From Blastocatellia bacterium (GTDB taxonomy: Bacteria; Acidobacteriota; Blastocatellia; RBC074), in contig JAEUQN010000071.1 of NCBI GenBank assembly GCA_016789725.1, positions 1 through 32,398 on the forward strand: a stretch of 32,398 bases of DNA, given 5' to 3'. A program made the translations under genes and the position numbers. This document shows, one piece after another, positions 7,391 through 14,538 of this stretch; positions within the stretch are counted from its first letter, which is position 1; every line of letters starts with the position of its first letter. The notes beneath the pieces are model-generated. The model saw only the letters and a program-made list of their open reading frames with translations. It did no database searches and was not told the DNA's origin.

Positions 7391-9010
7391 TTCTGGAGGA
7401 ACTGCCCAATTTGTCTTAGGCCGATTCCTTAATCGGCGTTTCATCTCTGGGTTTGACTTAACAAAGATTTTGTCACGCTGATAATCCCAATAGGCTGCCC
7501 GATTGATGTCGTTCAGCTCTGTTATTGGGGAATCGAACTTCCCTAAATGATGCGGGTTTCCAGGTTTCAGAGAATCTGTGTAAACAATTTCTTTGCTTGT
7601 TGACACTACGCTCGCAATCTTCCTTTGGCATAATCGGGCAGCACTGTCAGTCACTCTTTCCAATGCCTCACAATCCTCAGCGTTGTAAATGACCAACTTT
7701 TGTTTCAATCCAGCATCTTCAGTGCGCTCCCATTCCGCCCTCCAAATGAGCGAATTTAGCCCCGACGCATCGCTATCTGACCACTGGAAACCCAAGTATG
7801 GCGCAATATCTTTGAGGCTATTTGAGTAGGTAGGAAAGTAAATTTGTGCGTAGATAACCGACAACACATTCACGGCTTCTTTGATAAACTGATCCAAGTC
7901 AATCGTTCCCTCAACGCCGTTGCCGTACCGCTGTTTCATCTGCTTCAGGAAGGTTGTTTCATAGCTTCCGTAATGGACTAACTGCGGGTTTTCGATCTGT
8001 GCCAGCGCCGTGAGAAAAGACGCCCATATTTCTTTCTCTTCGGACGCATCATTCGCCCAGAAAGAATGCTGAACGTATGAATCGCCCTCCTGAACCCGCA
8101 GCCCGATCAGATAGTAAAAATCTTGATCCGGCACGCCTTCGACATCCAAATATACTGGGGTTCCCGTGATGTTCAGTTTCGGGCTGCCTGCGATATGAAT
8201 CTTGTTCTCTCGGATGGCGAGCGCCCGCAGCGCCTGCGAATAATTGTCCGGCTTTGACGCCAGACGTTTTGGCCTTCTGCGTGGGCGATAGGTATACGAA
8301 AGTTGCGTGACGGTAAAGATTCCTTTGGTGTGCTGCTGCTTCCGTTCCTTTTCGCTCATGCCTGACAGAAGGCTGAGGTCATCTTTCTCCACCGCAATCT
8401 GGCGACAGCGTGTTTTGTACTCGCACTCGGCACAATGCCTATTCAAAATCAGCGGCGGTGGCGTAGCACTTGCAAGTTTGGCTGACAGCTTGCCGACGAT
8501 TGATTTCGCTTTGTCCATCCAATCGGGCAGGTTGATCTTGGTAACGCTCTGTTTTTTGCTGTGAATGATTTTTCCAACGAGCGGCTTTTTCCCCGTAGCG
8601 GCAAACAGCGCAAGCCCGTCATACGCCAGCAAGAGCTTATCGAAACTCGTGATTTTTTCGTTGGGAATAAATCGAATTGGAATGTAGTGGCTGAGCTTTA
8701 CGTTCTTGGCAACCTCCACTCTTTCCAGTGCCTGTATCCGCGAGGAAAACTCTTGCGCCTGCAAAACGCAATCCAGCACGAAACGATACTTTCTGGCCTT
8801 GAGTTCATTGGGCGACGGCGTACCCGTAAAGCACTCTACTGCCTGAACGCTTGAACGCAATTGCGCTAGGCATTGCTGCTCGTAGTCCGCTTCTGTGCGG
8901 CGACGCCAATCCGCATATTCGTGTGGCGGTGCAACCGTGCCAATGGATTTGAGGTAGGCTTTGGTTTCGCAATGCGGAAATGCTTGGAATTGTTCTTCGG
9001 TAATAAGCAT
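6248..9010 (-). CDS. Fusion protein: RecB/Cas4-like domain + RNase H-like exonuclease (TM0106-like) + IS66-like DDE transposase
   Basis: One uninterrupted 920-residue frame. Residues 1-210 resemble the Cas4/RecB-like part of TM0106 family proteins: four Cys (C14, C193, C196, C202) suggest an Fe-S cluster, but the expected nuclease Asp and E-x-K are not evident (HYIPIRFIPNEK stands where they would be). Residues 283-460 form a DnaQ/RNase H-like exonuclease (RNase_H_2) with D289/E291 in YLDVEG, TIDLDQF (D371/D373) and YNAEDCEAL (Y442/D446). From about 540 an IS66-like transposase follows: zinc ribbon C552/C555 and C594/C597, then DDE residues D681 (LIHADET), D730 (LVSDFYAAYD) and E849 (NNNAEHAIKA). 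ATG 9010 has GGAG 4 nt upstream; an in-frame TTG at 9031 has no ribosome site at a useful distance. No tnpA/tnpB partners or terminal inverted repeats are visible. Substrate and activity are unknown. Confidence 0.85.
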   Translation of the reverse strand: MLITEEQFQAFPHCETKAYLKSIGTVAPPHEYADWRRRTEADYEQQCLAQLRSSVQAVECFTGTPSPNELKARKYRFVLDCVLQAQEFSSRIQALERVEVAKNVKLSHYIPIRFIPNEKITSFDKLLLAYDGLALFAATGKKPLVGKIIHSKKQSVTKINLPDWMDKAKSIVGKLSAKLASATPPPLILNRHCAECEYKTRCRQIAVEKDDLSLLSGMSEKERKQQHTKGIFTVTQLSYTYRPRRRPKRLASKPDNYSQALRALAIRENKIHIAGSPKLNITGTPVYLDVEGVPDQDFYYLIGLRVQEGDSYVQHSFWANDASEEKEIWASFLTALAQIENPQLVHYGSYETTFLKQMKQRYGNGVEGTIDLDQFIKEAVNVLSVIYAQIYFPTYSNSLKDIAPYLGFQWSDSDASGLNSLIWRAEWERTEDAGLKQKLVIYNAEDCEALERVTDSAARLCQRKIASVVSTSKEIVYTDSLKPGNPHHLGKFDSPITELNDINRAAYWDYQRDKIFVKSNPEMKRRLRNRPKTNWAVPPENTVINAPKPSACPRCSGSHISKYGKFSKSVLDLKYSRAGLKRWVIKHSYNRYICVDCRFTFFPSDRPRTKFGVDLIAYIVYHIIDLRVSQSVIERNLNYFFNIRLTRTSLNRHKSDQAKSYKITYNTILEKICRGRLIHADETKANVLGKDSYVWVLTSLEDVAYFYTESREGDSVKDLLQNFEGVLVSDFYAAYDSIECPQQKCLIHLIRDLNNDLYNQPFNKELKSLVREFALLLKPMIETVDRFGLKAHFLRKHKIFVERFYKDLPKQDYKSEIAIYYQNRFDKNRNKLFTFLDYDGVPWNNNNAEHAIKAFAALRKVIGGTSTEKGIREYLTLLSICETCKYKGISFLDFLRSGEKDIDTFIKTGKSKAKKTSISK

Positions 9011-9161
9011 GTGTCTCCACCGCAGGATCAACTATCGTCAAATAATTCGGCTCCTTGAATGGGGCAATGATACAATACCGACCATCTTAACGAGAATGGC
9101 GGTTGGTTTTGGTGGGGTCCCGCAGAACTCATCAAAGAAGACAATGGAGAGCAAGGGTATT

Positions 9162-9470
9162 ATGCTGAACGCCGTAGAATTGAAATTAGAGTTGCCATCC
9201 AATCTGACGAAAGACGAAGTGCAGACGCTGCTGGCCGTGAAATTGTTTGAGACGGAGCGTGTGTCGCTGGGACAAGCGGCCAAATTAGCAGGCTTTTCCA
9301 AACGTGCGTTTATGGAGCTTTTGGGGCGGCAACAAATCCCGGTCGTGAATTATTTGCCCGATGAACTGCGGGAGGAATTGAGCTTGCGCAAGATCGGTAG
9401 CCGCCATAAGTTTGAGCGCGCCTTAGCGAAAGTCAAAGACGTAGAACCAAGCGAAGAAGATCGGTTATGA
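9162..9470 (+). CDS. UPF0175 family HTH protein (antitoxin/repressor-like)
   Basis: A 102-residue protein matching the UPF0175 pattern: ETERVSLGQAAKLAGFSKRA forms a helix-turn-helix, followed by FMELLGRQQIPVVNY and DELREEL. Members are commonly found next to PIN-domain toxins, where they are thought to act as DNA-binding antitoxins or repressors. Start ATG 9162 has AAGGG five nucleotides upstream; an upstream in-frame ATG at 9144 is possible and would add six residues. It is first in a three-gene operon whose second frame begins within its stop codon (ATGA), and it is divergent from the nuclease-transposase gene across a gap of about 150 bp, which should hold both promoters. Confidence 0.8.
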   Translation: MLNAVELKLELPSNLTKDEVQTLLAVKLFETERVSLGQAAKLAGFSKRAFMELLGRQQIPVVNYLPDELREELSLRKIGSRHKFERALAKVKDVEPSEEDRL

Positions 9471-9487
9471 TGGCTAAGGAGGTTACT

Positions 9488-9709
9488 ATGCAAGCAATCA
9501 ATGTCGAAACAACCGCTGACCGCTTTTTGATCAGCATTGACAAGAATCTGATGACGAAAGAAATGCTCTTGCGCTTGCTCAATCAACTGCGGCTGGAATC
9601 GTTGGCACAGCGCGTGGACTTTGACGAAAGCGTCGAAGACCTGGGCGAAGAAATCAAAGATTCGTGGTGGCAACAAAATAAAGCGCGACTGCTGCAAGGG
9701 GCAGAATGA
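9488..9709 (+). CDS. Small protein between UPF0175 and PIN genes, putative antitoxin
   Basis: A 73-residue acidic protein with no family I can name. The ATG at 9488 follows a near-ideal AAGGAGG with a 5-nt spacer; two in-frame ATGs at 9467 and 9470 overlap the UPF0175 stop but lack such a site. The middle is helical (TKEMLLRLLNQLRLESLAQRV), followed by an acidic stretch and WWQQNKARLLQ. Its stop overlaps the PIN-domain start (ATGA), the arrangement typical of an antitoxin translated just ahead of its toxin. Function is inferred only from size, charge and position. Confidence 0.75.
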   Translation: MQAINVETTADRFLISIDKNLMTKEMLLRLLNQLRLESLAQRVDFDESVEDLGEEIKDSWWQQNKARLLQGAE

Positions 9710-10125
9710 AGCCGATCATCGTTGACACCAATATTCTGTTTGCCGCGATGCGCTCCGCTAGCAGTCGCATCCGCGAGATTCTGCGGCGCTCTGATCTCAG
9801 CTTTTACGCGCCGAACTTTCTGGTCGTTGAAATCTTCAAGCATAAGGAAAAGATTCTTCGTCACTCGAAGGCCAGCGAAGCTGAAGTCTATGAATTCCTG
9901 CATCAGCTTTTAGCCAAAATTCAATTCATCAACGAAGACCACATTTCTCTGGGCAATATCATTGAGGCGTACAGGCTCTGCAAGGATGTTGACGAAAAGG
10001 ATACGATCTTTGTTGCGTTGACATTGGAACTAGAAGGTGAGTTTTGGACGCGGGATGAAGCGTTGAAAGTGGGTTTGGTGAAGAAGGGCTTTTCGTCATT
10101 CTTTGGTTCAGCCGATACCGGTTAA
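9706..10125 (+). CDS. PIN-domain ribonuclease, probable toxin
   Basis: The 139 residues form one PIN domain, a metal-dependent RNase fold used by VapC-type toxins. Likely catalytic acids are D7 in IIVDTN, E42 in LVVEIFKHKE, D99 (with D96) in DVDEKDTIFVAL and D117 in WTRDEAL. The ribosome site AAGGGG precedes the ATG, which overlaps the previous stop. The gene ends tail-to-tail with a minus-strand antitoxin-like gene, their stop codons sharing bases at 10123-10124. Toxic activity is inferred from family and operon context; it could instead be a regulated housekeeping RNase. Confidence 0.88.
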   Translation: MKPIIVDTNILFAAMRSASSRIREILRRSDLSFYAPNFLVVEIFKHKEKILRHSKASEAEVYEFLHQLLAKIQFINEDHISLGNIIEAYRLCKDVDEKDTIFVALTLELEGEFWTRDEALKVGLVKKGFSSFFGSADTG

Positions 10126-10349
10126 TAATGTTCATCTGAATGCATTTCCCACTCGCTGCGAATCTCTTTCAACTCCGCATCTAAATCCGGCGGAAACGCA
10201 TCCTTCCACGTGCCGCGCAAGGATTGTGGTTTGGGGCGTGGGGTGATGTTACCCGCTTGCTGGTTCAGAAATTTTGCCAGATGTTGCTTGTCTGCGGGCG
10301 AGAGAAGTTCGGCTAATCGTTTGACTTGTTCAATGCTAATTGAATTCAT
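10122..10349 (-). CDS. Small antitoxin-like protein
   Basis: A 75-residue protein: an N-terminal helical part (SISIEQVKRLAELLSPADKQHLAKFL), a Pro-rich linker (ITPRPKPQSLRG) and an acidic C-terminus (TWKDAFPPDLDAELKEIRSEWE). This resembles the short antitoxins that often accompany PIN or RelE toxins, where the C-terminal part wraps the toxin, but I cannot assign a named family. No toxin lies next to it on its own strand; its only neighbour is the convergent PIN gene, whose stop overlaps its own. AGAGAG upstream of ATG 10349 is a modest ribosome site. Confidence 0.65.
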   Translation of the reverse strand: MNSISIEQVKRLAELLSPADKQHLAKFLNQQAGNITPRPKPQSLRGTWKDAFPPDLDAELKEIRSEWEMHSDEHY

Positions 10350-10539
10350 AGCTTGGCTCTCTGAGTTCTACGGGTACTCGTTGTGTTGCCTGTTTTACCG
10401 GTTTGGCGCTTGTGACAATTCTGTCCTGGGGTTCTGACGGACGCCTTCTCCCCAAGCTTTATGCGATCACCCGCGTTCGCGGGTTATGGTCATCGAATTT
10501 CAAAACGCGCTCATGGCTGCTCTCCTTTTCGGCGTGCTA

Positions 10540-12039
10540 TCACGCCACCATTTGCACAGCGTGATTCAAACGCGCTACGGTGCGGTCCTTGCCGATGACT
10601 TCGACCACAGAAAACAAGCCGGGGCCGACGGATTGACCGGTGAGCGCGGTGCGCGTCGCATTCGTGAGCAATCCGACTTTGACGCCCCGTTCTTCGGCGA
10701 TGCGGCGCAACAGTGCTTCGATGCTGTCGTGCGTGAAGTCTTCCAATGCGGCGAAGGCCGTCGCCAATTGCGGCAACAGGTCTTTCAGCGCAGGGTCTTT
10801 TTGCAGGTTCTTTTTCACGGCAGCTTCGTCAAATTCAAAGCTGATGTCACCCACAAAATACGGGCGTCCGTGATTCGTAAAATCCTTCAGCGTGCGCGCC
10901 CGTTCGCGCAGTAATGTCAACACCTGCTCGAACCACGCGCGTTGTTCGCCTTCGTAATCGTCACGCCACAAACTGCTTTGTTGCAGCTCCGTCTTTACAA
11001 ACGGCAACAGCGTTTCCATCGGGATCGTTTTGATGTACTCGGCGTTCATCCAAAGCGCTTTTTGATCTGTCCAGTTGCGCGCATCGCCTTGCGTAAAGTT
11101 GAAGACAGCGTTCGCCTTGTGAATGCCACTGAGCGAAAAGATGTCGGTCAACTCCGCGCGCGAGAAAATCTCCTGATCGCCGTGCGTGGTGGAATCAGGT
11201 GACCAACCCAGCAGCGCGAGGAAGTTCAAAAACGCGTCGGGGATAAATCCGGCGTCGCGGTACGTCGTGATGCTGACGATCTCGCCGTGTTTGCGTTTCG
11301 ACAGTTTGCCCTTGTCCGGGGCCATAATCAGCGGCAGATGCGCGAACTTCGGCACGGGTTTGCCGAGAGCTTGATACAGCAGCACTTGTTTGTGCGTATT
11401 CGACAAATGATCCTGCCCGCGAATGACGTGGGTGATGCCCATTTCGATGTCATCGCAGACCACGCTCAGGTTATAGAGCGGATGCCCGTCGGAGCGCAGC
11501 AGCACTAAATCTTCGATGTCTTTGAAATCGCGTTCCTGCTCACCAAAGACCTCATCTACAAATTGCGTTTTGCCTTCATTCGGTACTTTGAAGCGGATCA
11601 CGAATGGCTCGCCCGCAGCGGCGCGAGCATCGGATTCTGCGCGCGACAAAGCGCGATATGGATTGACGGGGCGTTCCTGCTTCGCGGCTTCGGCCACGCG
11701 TTGTTTGATGGTGGCATCATCGCGTTCGGCTTTGGGCGTGAAGTCCCGATAAGCGTTTCCGCTCTCTAACAACTGCAACGCGGCGGCGCGATGATGGGCG
11801 TAGTTGTCTGATTGAAAAAACGGGCCTTCGTCGTAATTGAGGCCGAGCCATTCCATTCCTTCCAGGATGCCGCGCACCATCGCTTCATCATTGCGCAGCG
11901 TATCGGTGTCTTCAATGCGCAACACAAAGACGCCGTTTGTTTTCCGAGCAAATAACCAATTAAATAGGGCAGTACGCGCTCCACCGACGTGCAAATATCC
12001 GGTTGGAGATGGCGCAAAACGAACACGAGTTTGGGACAT
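10540..12039 (-). CDS. gltX: Glutamyl-tRNA synthetase
   Basis: Class I aminoacyl-tRNA synthetase that charges tRNA-Glu in the cytoplasm. The 499 residues fit the family (about 460-510). The HIGH-type motif is APSPTGYLHVGG (residues 9-20), the KMSKS-type loop is KLSKR (245-249), and RIEDTD (41-46) and IRGQDHLSNTHKQ are typical. The frame is open 54 codons further upstream, but only ATG 12039 gives the conserved MSQTRVRFAPSPTG start. The ribosome site is weak (AGGAAAG, rather distant). A monocistronic gene, divergent from the exported thioredoxin-fold gene. Confidence 0.97.
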   Translation of the reverse strand: MSQTRVRFAPSPTGYLHVGGARTALFNWLFARKTNGVFVLRIEDTDTLRNDEAMVRGILEGMEWLGLNYDEGPFFQSDNYAHHRAAALQLLESGNAYRDFTPKAERDDATIKQRVAEAAKQERPVNPYRALSRAESDARAAAGEPFVIRFKVPNEGKTQFVDEVFGEQERDFKDIEDLVLLRSDGHPLYNLSVVCDDIEMGITHVIRGQDHLSNTHKQVLLYQALGKPVPKFAHLPLIMAPDKGKLSKRKHGEIVSITTYRDAGFIPDAFLNFLALLGWSPDSTTHGDQEIFSRAELTDIFSLSGIHKANAVFNFTQGDARNWTDQKALWMNAEYIKTIPMETLLPFVKTELQQSSLWRDDYEGEQRAWFEQVLTLLRERARTLKDFTNHGRPYFVGDISFEFDEAAVKKNLQKDPALKDLLPQLATAFAALEDFTHDSIEALLRRIAEERGVKVGLLTNATRTALTGQSVGPGLFSVVEVIGKDRTVARLNHAVQMVA

Positions 12040-12254
12040 AATAAAGTGAATCTTTCCTGAAGCCTTTAAGCTTGAATGTATGAAGCAGCGCATTCTGCAA
12101 AATTGCTCCTGGCTGCCGCTGCGATTGTACGCAGGTTCGCGCAGAGTTGCCAACCGACACACAAAATCAAAATTCGTGCTGGCTTTTGCCGCGCAGATCA
12201 TAGAACATTGCCTGTGCCCAAATTTCGCCCAATTTTCGTAAGATAGATGACGAT

Positions 12255-13847
12255 ATGTTGATTCGACCTTTACTCATTTGCCTCACCGTCTCCGCCATCG
12301 CTTTTCCTTTGTTGGCGCAAACACCAACGGACGAGGAAAAAGCCTATCGCGTGGCGTCGCGCCTGACGAATCCGCAGCAAAAAATTGCCGCGCTCGAAAA
12401 GCTGTTGTCGGGAAAGCTGGAAGGTTCGTTGCCGTTGCTGATCCATCGCACGATTTTGGAAACTTTGGTGGACGCGCAGCCCGAACAAAAAGACAAAATT
12501 CTCGCGCAGTCGAATCGGTTGATTGCGCTCAGCAGCGAATCTTCGCGCGGCAATTGGTACAACCTGATTGCCGGGATGTTTTTCGAGAAAAACATCCTGC
12601 TGGAAGATGCCGAGAAATTCGCCACCCAGAGCGTCGCACAACTTGGCGACCGCAAAAACCTGGGCGAGTCGCAGCAAATCGGCATGACAGGAGGACGTGC
12701 CATCGTCACTTCTAACGTCCCGCGCGTGGCGCTGCTCGGTCGGATTTACCTCAAGCGTGGCAAATTGCGCGAAGGCGAGGCACTCATCAAAGAAGCCTAC
12801 GAAGCCGATGACGCGCAGCCAGGCGTGTTGCTGGGAATGGGTGAACTGGCCGAGGTCAAAGGCGATCCGCAAACGGCGCTGAACTATTTTGCCCAGGCAT
12901 ATTTGTCAGGGCGGGGCAGGGAAGCGGCGCGCAAACGCGTGGTTGCCGCGTATCACAAGGTTTTTCCCACGAAACCCAACGACCTCGAAGCCTGGCTGGA
13001 CGCCAAATATCGCAGTATGTATCCAATGCCGTTCAAGCCAGAGCGATACCAACCGACTGCGGCGCGCACGAATCGCGCCGTGTTGGCGGAAGTATTTTCG
13101 GGTGCTGCCTGCGGCCCATGTTTGGCGACTGATTTGGCGATTGAGGCCGCGATGGAGCGATATTCGACGAAAGAGTTTGTCGCCTTGATGTATCACATCC
13201 CGATTCCTGATGTTGATCCGATGATGAACCCCGCGACAGATGCGCGCCGCGAATTTTATCAGGCTCGACTTGCGCCCTATCCAATTATCAATGGTGTCTA
13301 TCTGCCGAAAACAGGAGGCGGGCGCGGCAAGATCGAAAACAGCTTTGCGTTGCTCAAACCCATGATTGAAGCCGGGCTCGAAACGCCTTCTGATGCACAA
13401 ATCAAAATCGAGGTGATGCAACAAGGTCCGAAAATGAAGATCAAACTTGCAGTAGACAGGGTGCGCAGCGATTCGTCGGATTTGCGTTTGCATTTGGTTC
13501 TGGCCGAAGACGAGGTGCGATATATGGGCAGCAATGGCTTGCGCTTTCACCCCATGGTCGTGCGCGCGATGGCGGGCGACCGCGCCGAAGGCTGGGCCAT
13601 TCAAGCCGGACAATCGGCGGCGTTCGAGCATACCTTTGAGCTACAAAAACTCTCGGCGGCGACGAAAGAATATCTGGACGATTACGAACTTAACGGACGC
13701 ACCTTCAACCCGATATTTGATGAGAAGAAACACGAAATTGCCTGGAACGGATTGTCGCTGGTGGCGTTTGTGCAGGATCGAAGGACGAAGCAGATTTTGC
13801 AAACCGTTTATTTGAAATTGCCCTCGGCAGTCGAAAAATCGAAGTAA
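12255..13847 (+). CDS. Exported TPR-like protein with thioredoxin-fold CGPC motif
   Basis: A 530-residue exported protein of no family I can name firmly. Residues 1-21 are a signal peptide (MLIRPLLICLTVSAIAFPLLA). Residues 25-240 are helical, with TPR-like units such as VALLGRIYLKRGKLREGEALIKEA and GDPQTALNYFAQAYLSG. A thioredoxin-like segment begins near 275 (RAVLAEVFSGAACGPC) with an active-site-like CGPC at 286-289; the Pro of PYPIINGVYLP (about 331-341) could be the cis-Pro loop. The remaining C-terminal part looks like a beta-rich domain. A role in thiol-disulfide chemistry outside the cytoplasm is inferred. The TlpA-like gene follows 156 bp downstream, supporting a redox theme. Confidence 0.8.
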   Translation: MLIRPLLICLTVSAIAFPLLAQTPTDEEKAYRVASRLTNPQQKIAALEKLLSGKLEGSLPLLIHRTILETLVDAQPEQKDKILAQSNRLIALSSESSRGNWYNLIAGMFFEKNILLEDAEKFATQSVAQLGDRKNLGESQQIGMTGGRAIVTSNVPRVALLGRIYLKRGKLREGEALIKEAYEADDAQPGVLLGMGELAEVKGDPQTALNYFAQAYLSGRGREAARKRVVAAYHKVFPTKPNDLEAWLDAKYRSMYPMPFKPERYQPTAARTNRAVLAEVFSGAACGPCLATDLAIEAAMERYSTKEFVALMYHIPIPDVDPMMNPATDARREFYQARLAPYPIINGVYLPKTGGGRGKIENSFALLKPMIEAGLETPSDAQIKIEVMQQGPKMKIKLAVDRVRSDSSDLRLHLVLAEDEVRYMGSNGLRFHPMVVRAMAGDRAEGWAIQAGQSAAFEHTFELQKLSAATKEYLDDYELNGRTFNPIFDEKKHEIAWNGLSLVAFVQDRRTKQILQTVYLKLPSAVEKSK

Positions 13848-13862
13848 GATTTCAGGGAAATG

Positions 13863-13981
13863 AACCACAGAGGACACGGAGAGTTTTTTTTGACAGGATG
13901 TACAAGATGGGTTTTGCTTGATCCTGTCAACCTTGTCAATCCTGTCTGGGCTTCCCGGTGCTCTTGGTGCGCTCTGTGGTT
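13863..13981. repeat. Nested inverted repeat between two redox genes
   Basis: Outer arms AACCACAGAGGACAC (13863-13877) and GTGCGCTCTGTGGTT (13967-13981) are nearly complementary. Inner arms TTGACAGGAT (13890-13899) and ATCCTGTCAA (13921-13930) are perfect. The ACCACAGAGGACAC and GACAGGAT strings are of the kind I associate with dispersed intergenic repeats in environmental bacteria. The downstream gene's frame is open through this repeat, which would falsely lengthen that protein. Confidence 0.6.
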
Positions 13982-14003
13982 AATGAAACGAAAGGATAGT
14001 CAA

Positions 14004-14528
14004 ATGTTCCGACCAATCGCCAAAATTGTGAGCTTGTTGTTGTTTGTATTTTGCGTTTCGATTAACGCTCAGGATGAAGATGCCGCGAAGACATTGCTTG
14101 GCAAAGCGATGCCCGAAGTTGCGGTGCAGGATTTCGACGCCAAATCCGTCAAGCTCACGCAGTTCAAAGGGAAAGCCACCATCATCACGTTTTGGGCCAC
14201 CTGGTGCAGTCCCTGCATCAAGGAAATGCCGCATTTCAGCAAGTTGGTCGAAGACTATCAGGGCAAGCTGCAAGTCTTAGCCGTCGCTGTCGGTGATACG
14301 CGCGAAGACACGTTGAATTTTGCGAAGAAGAATCCAACCTACAAAGTGACGTGGTTGTTTGACCCTGAAGAAGACATCGAAGCGTCACCTGTGACGAAGG
14401 CATTTGGCATTATAGGTTTGCCGACGAATCTATTCATTGATGCAGACGGCAAGATTGTGGACTATTGGCGCGGGCTGGGCAGCACGGATAATTTGGTGAA
14501 GAAGATTCAGGGGCTGATGGCGAAGTAA
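14004..14528 (+). CDS. TlpA/ResA-like thiol-disulfide oxidoreductase
   Basis: A 174-residue exported thioredoxin-fold protein. Residues 1-23 are a signal peptide (MFRPIAKIVSLLLFVFCVSINA). The active site is WCSPC in FWATWCSPCIKEMPHF, and the cis-Pro lies in GIIGLPTNLFID; AlkA/TlpA-type features such as KGKATIITFWATWC are clear. It would reduce or exchange disulfides outside the cytoplasm, as ResA/TlpA proteins do in cytochrome c maturation. The frame is open back to 13860, but that extension is translated repeat DNA; ATG 14004 has AAAGGA eight nucleotides upstream and gives a proper signal peptide. The Imm10-like gene follows after 10 nt. Confidence 0.92.
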   Translation: MFRPIAKIVSLLLFVFCVSINAQDEDAAKTLLGKAMPEVAVQDFDAKSVKLTQFKGKATIITFWATWCSPCIKEMPHFSKLVEDYQGKLQVLAVAVGDTREDTLNFAKKNPTYKVTWLFDPEEDIEASPVTKAFGIIGLPTNLFIDADGKIVDYWRGLGSTDNLVKKIQGLMAK

Positions 14529-14538
14529 CGGAGGAACT

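Noticed and set aside
6200..9100. A complete IS66 insertion sequence with terminal inverted repeats
   Set aside because: I looked near 6240 and 9010-9060 and saw no matching inverted ends, no target duplication and no tnpA/tnpB.
10469..10484. ACCCGC-GTTC-GCGGGT hairpin as a gltX terminator
   Set aside because: Only a 6-bp stem, over 50 nt beyond the gltX stop and without a following T-tract on the minus strand.
10531..10546. GGCGTG-CTAT-CACGCC hairpin over the gltX stop
   Set aside because: The stem is short and is followed by GAAAAGG on the minus strand, so a terminator call is not supported.
12040..12201. Longer N-terminus for gltX
   Set aside because: The extra 54 residues do not fit the family, whose conserved start is MSQTRVRFAPSPTG at 12039.
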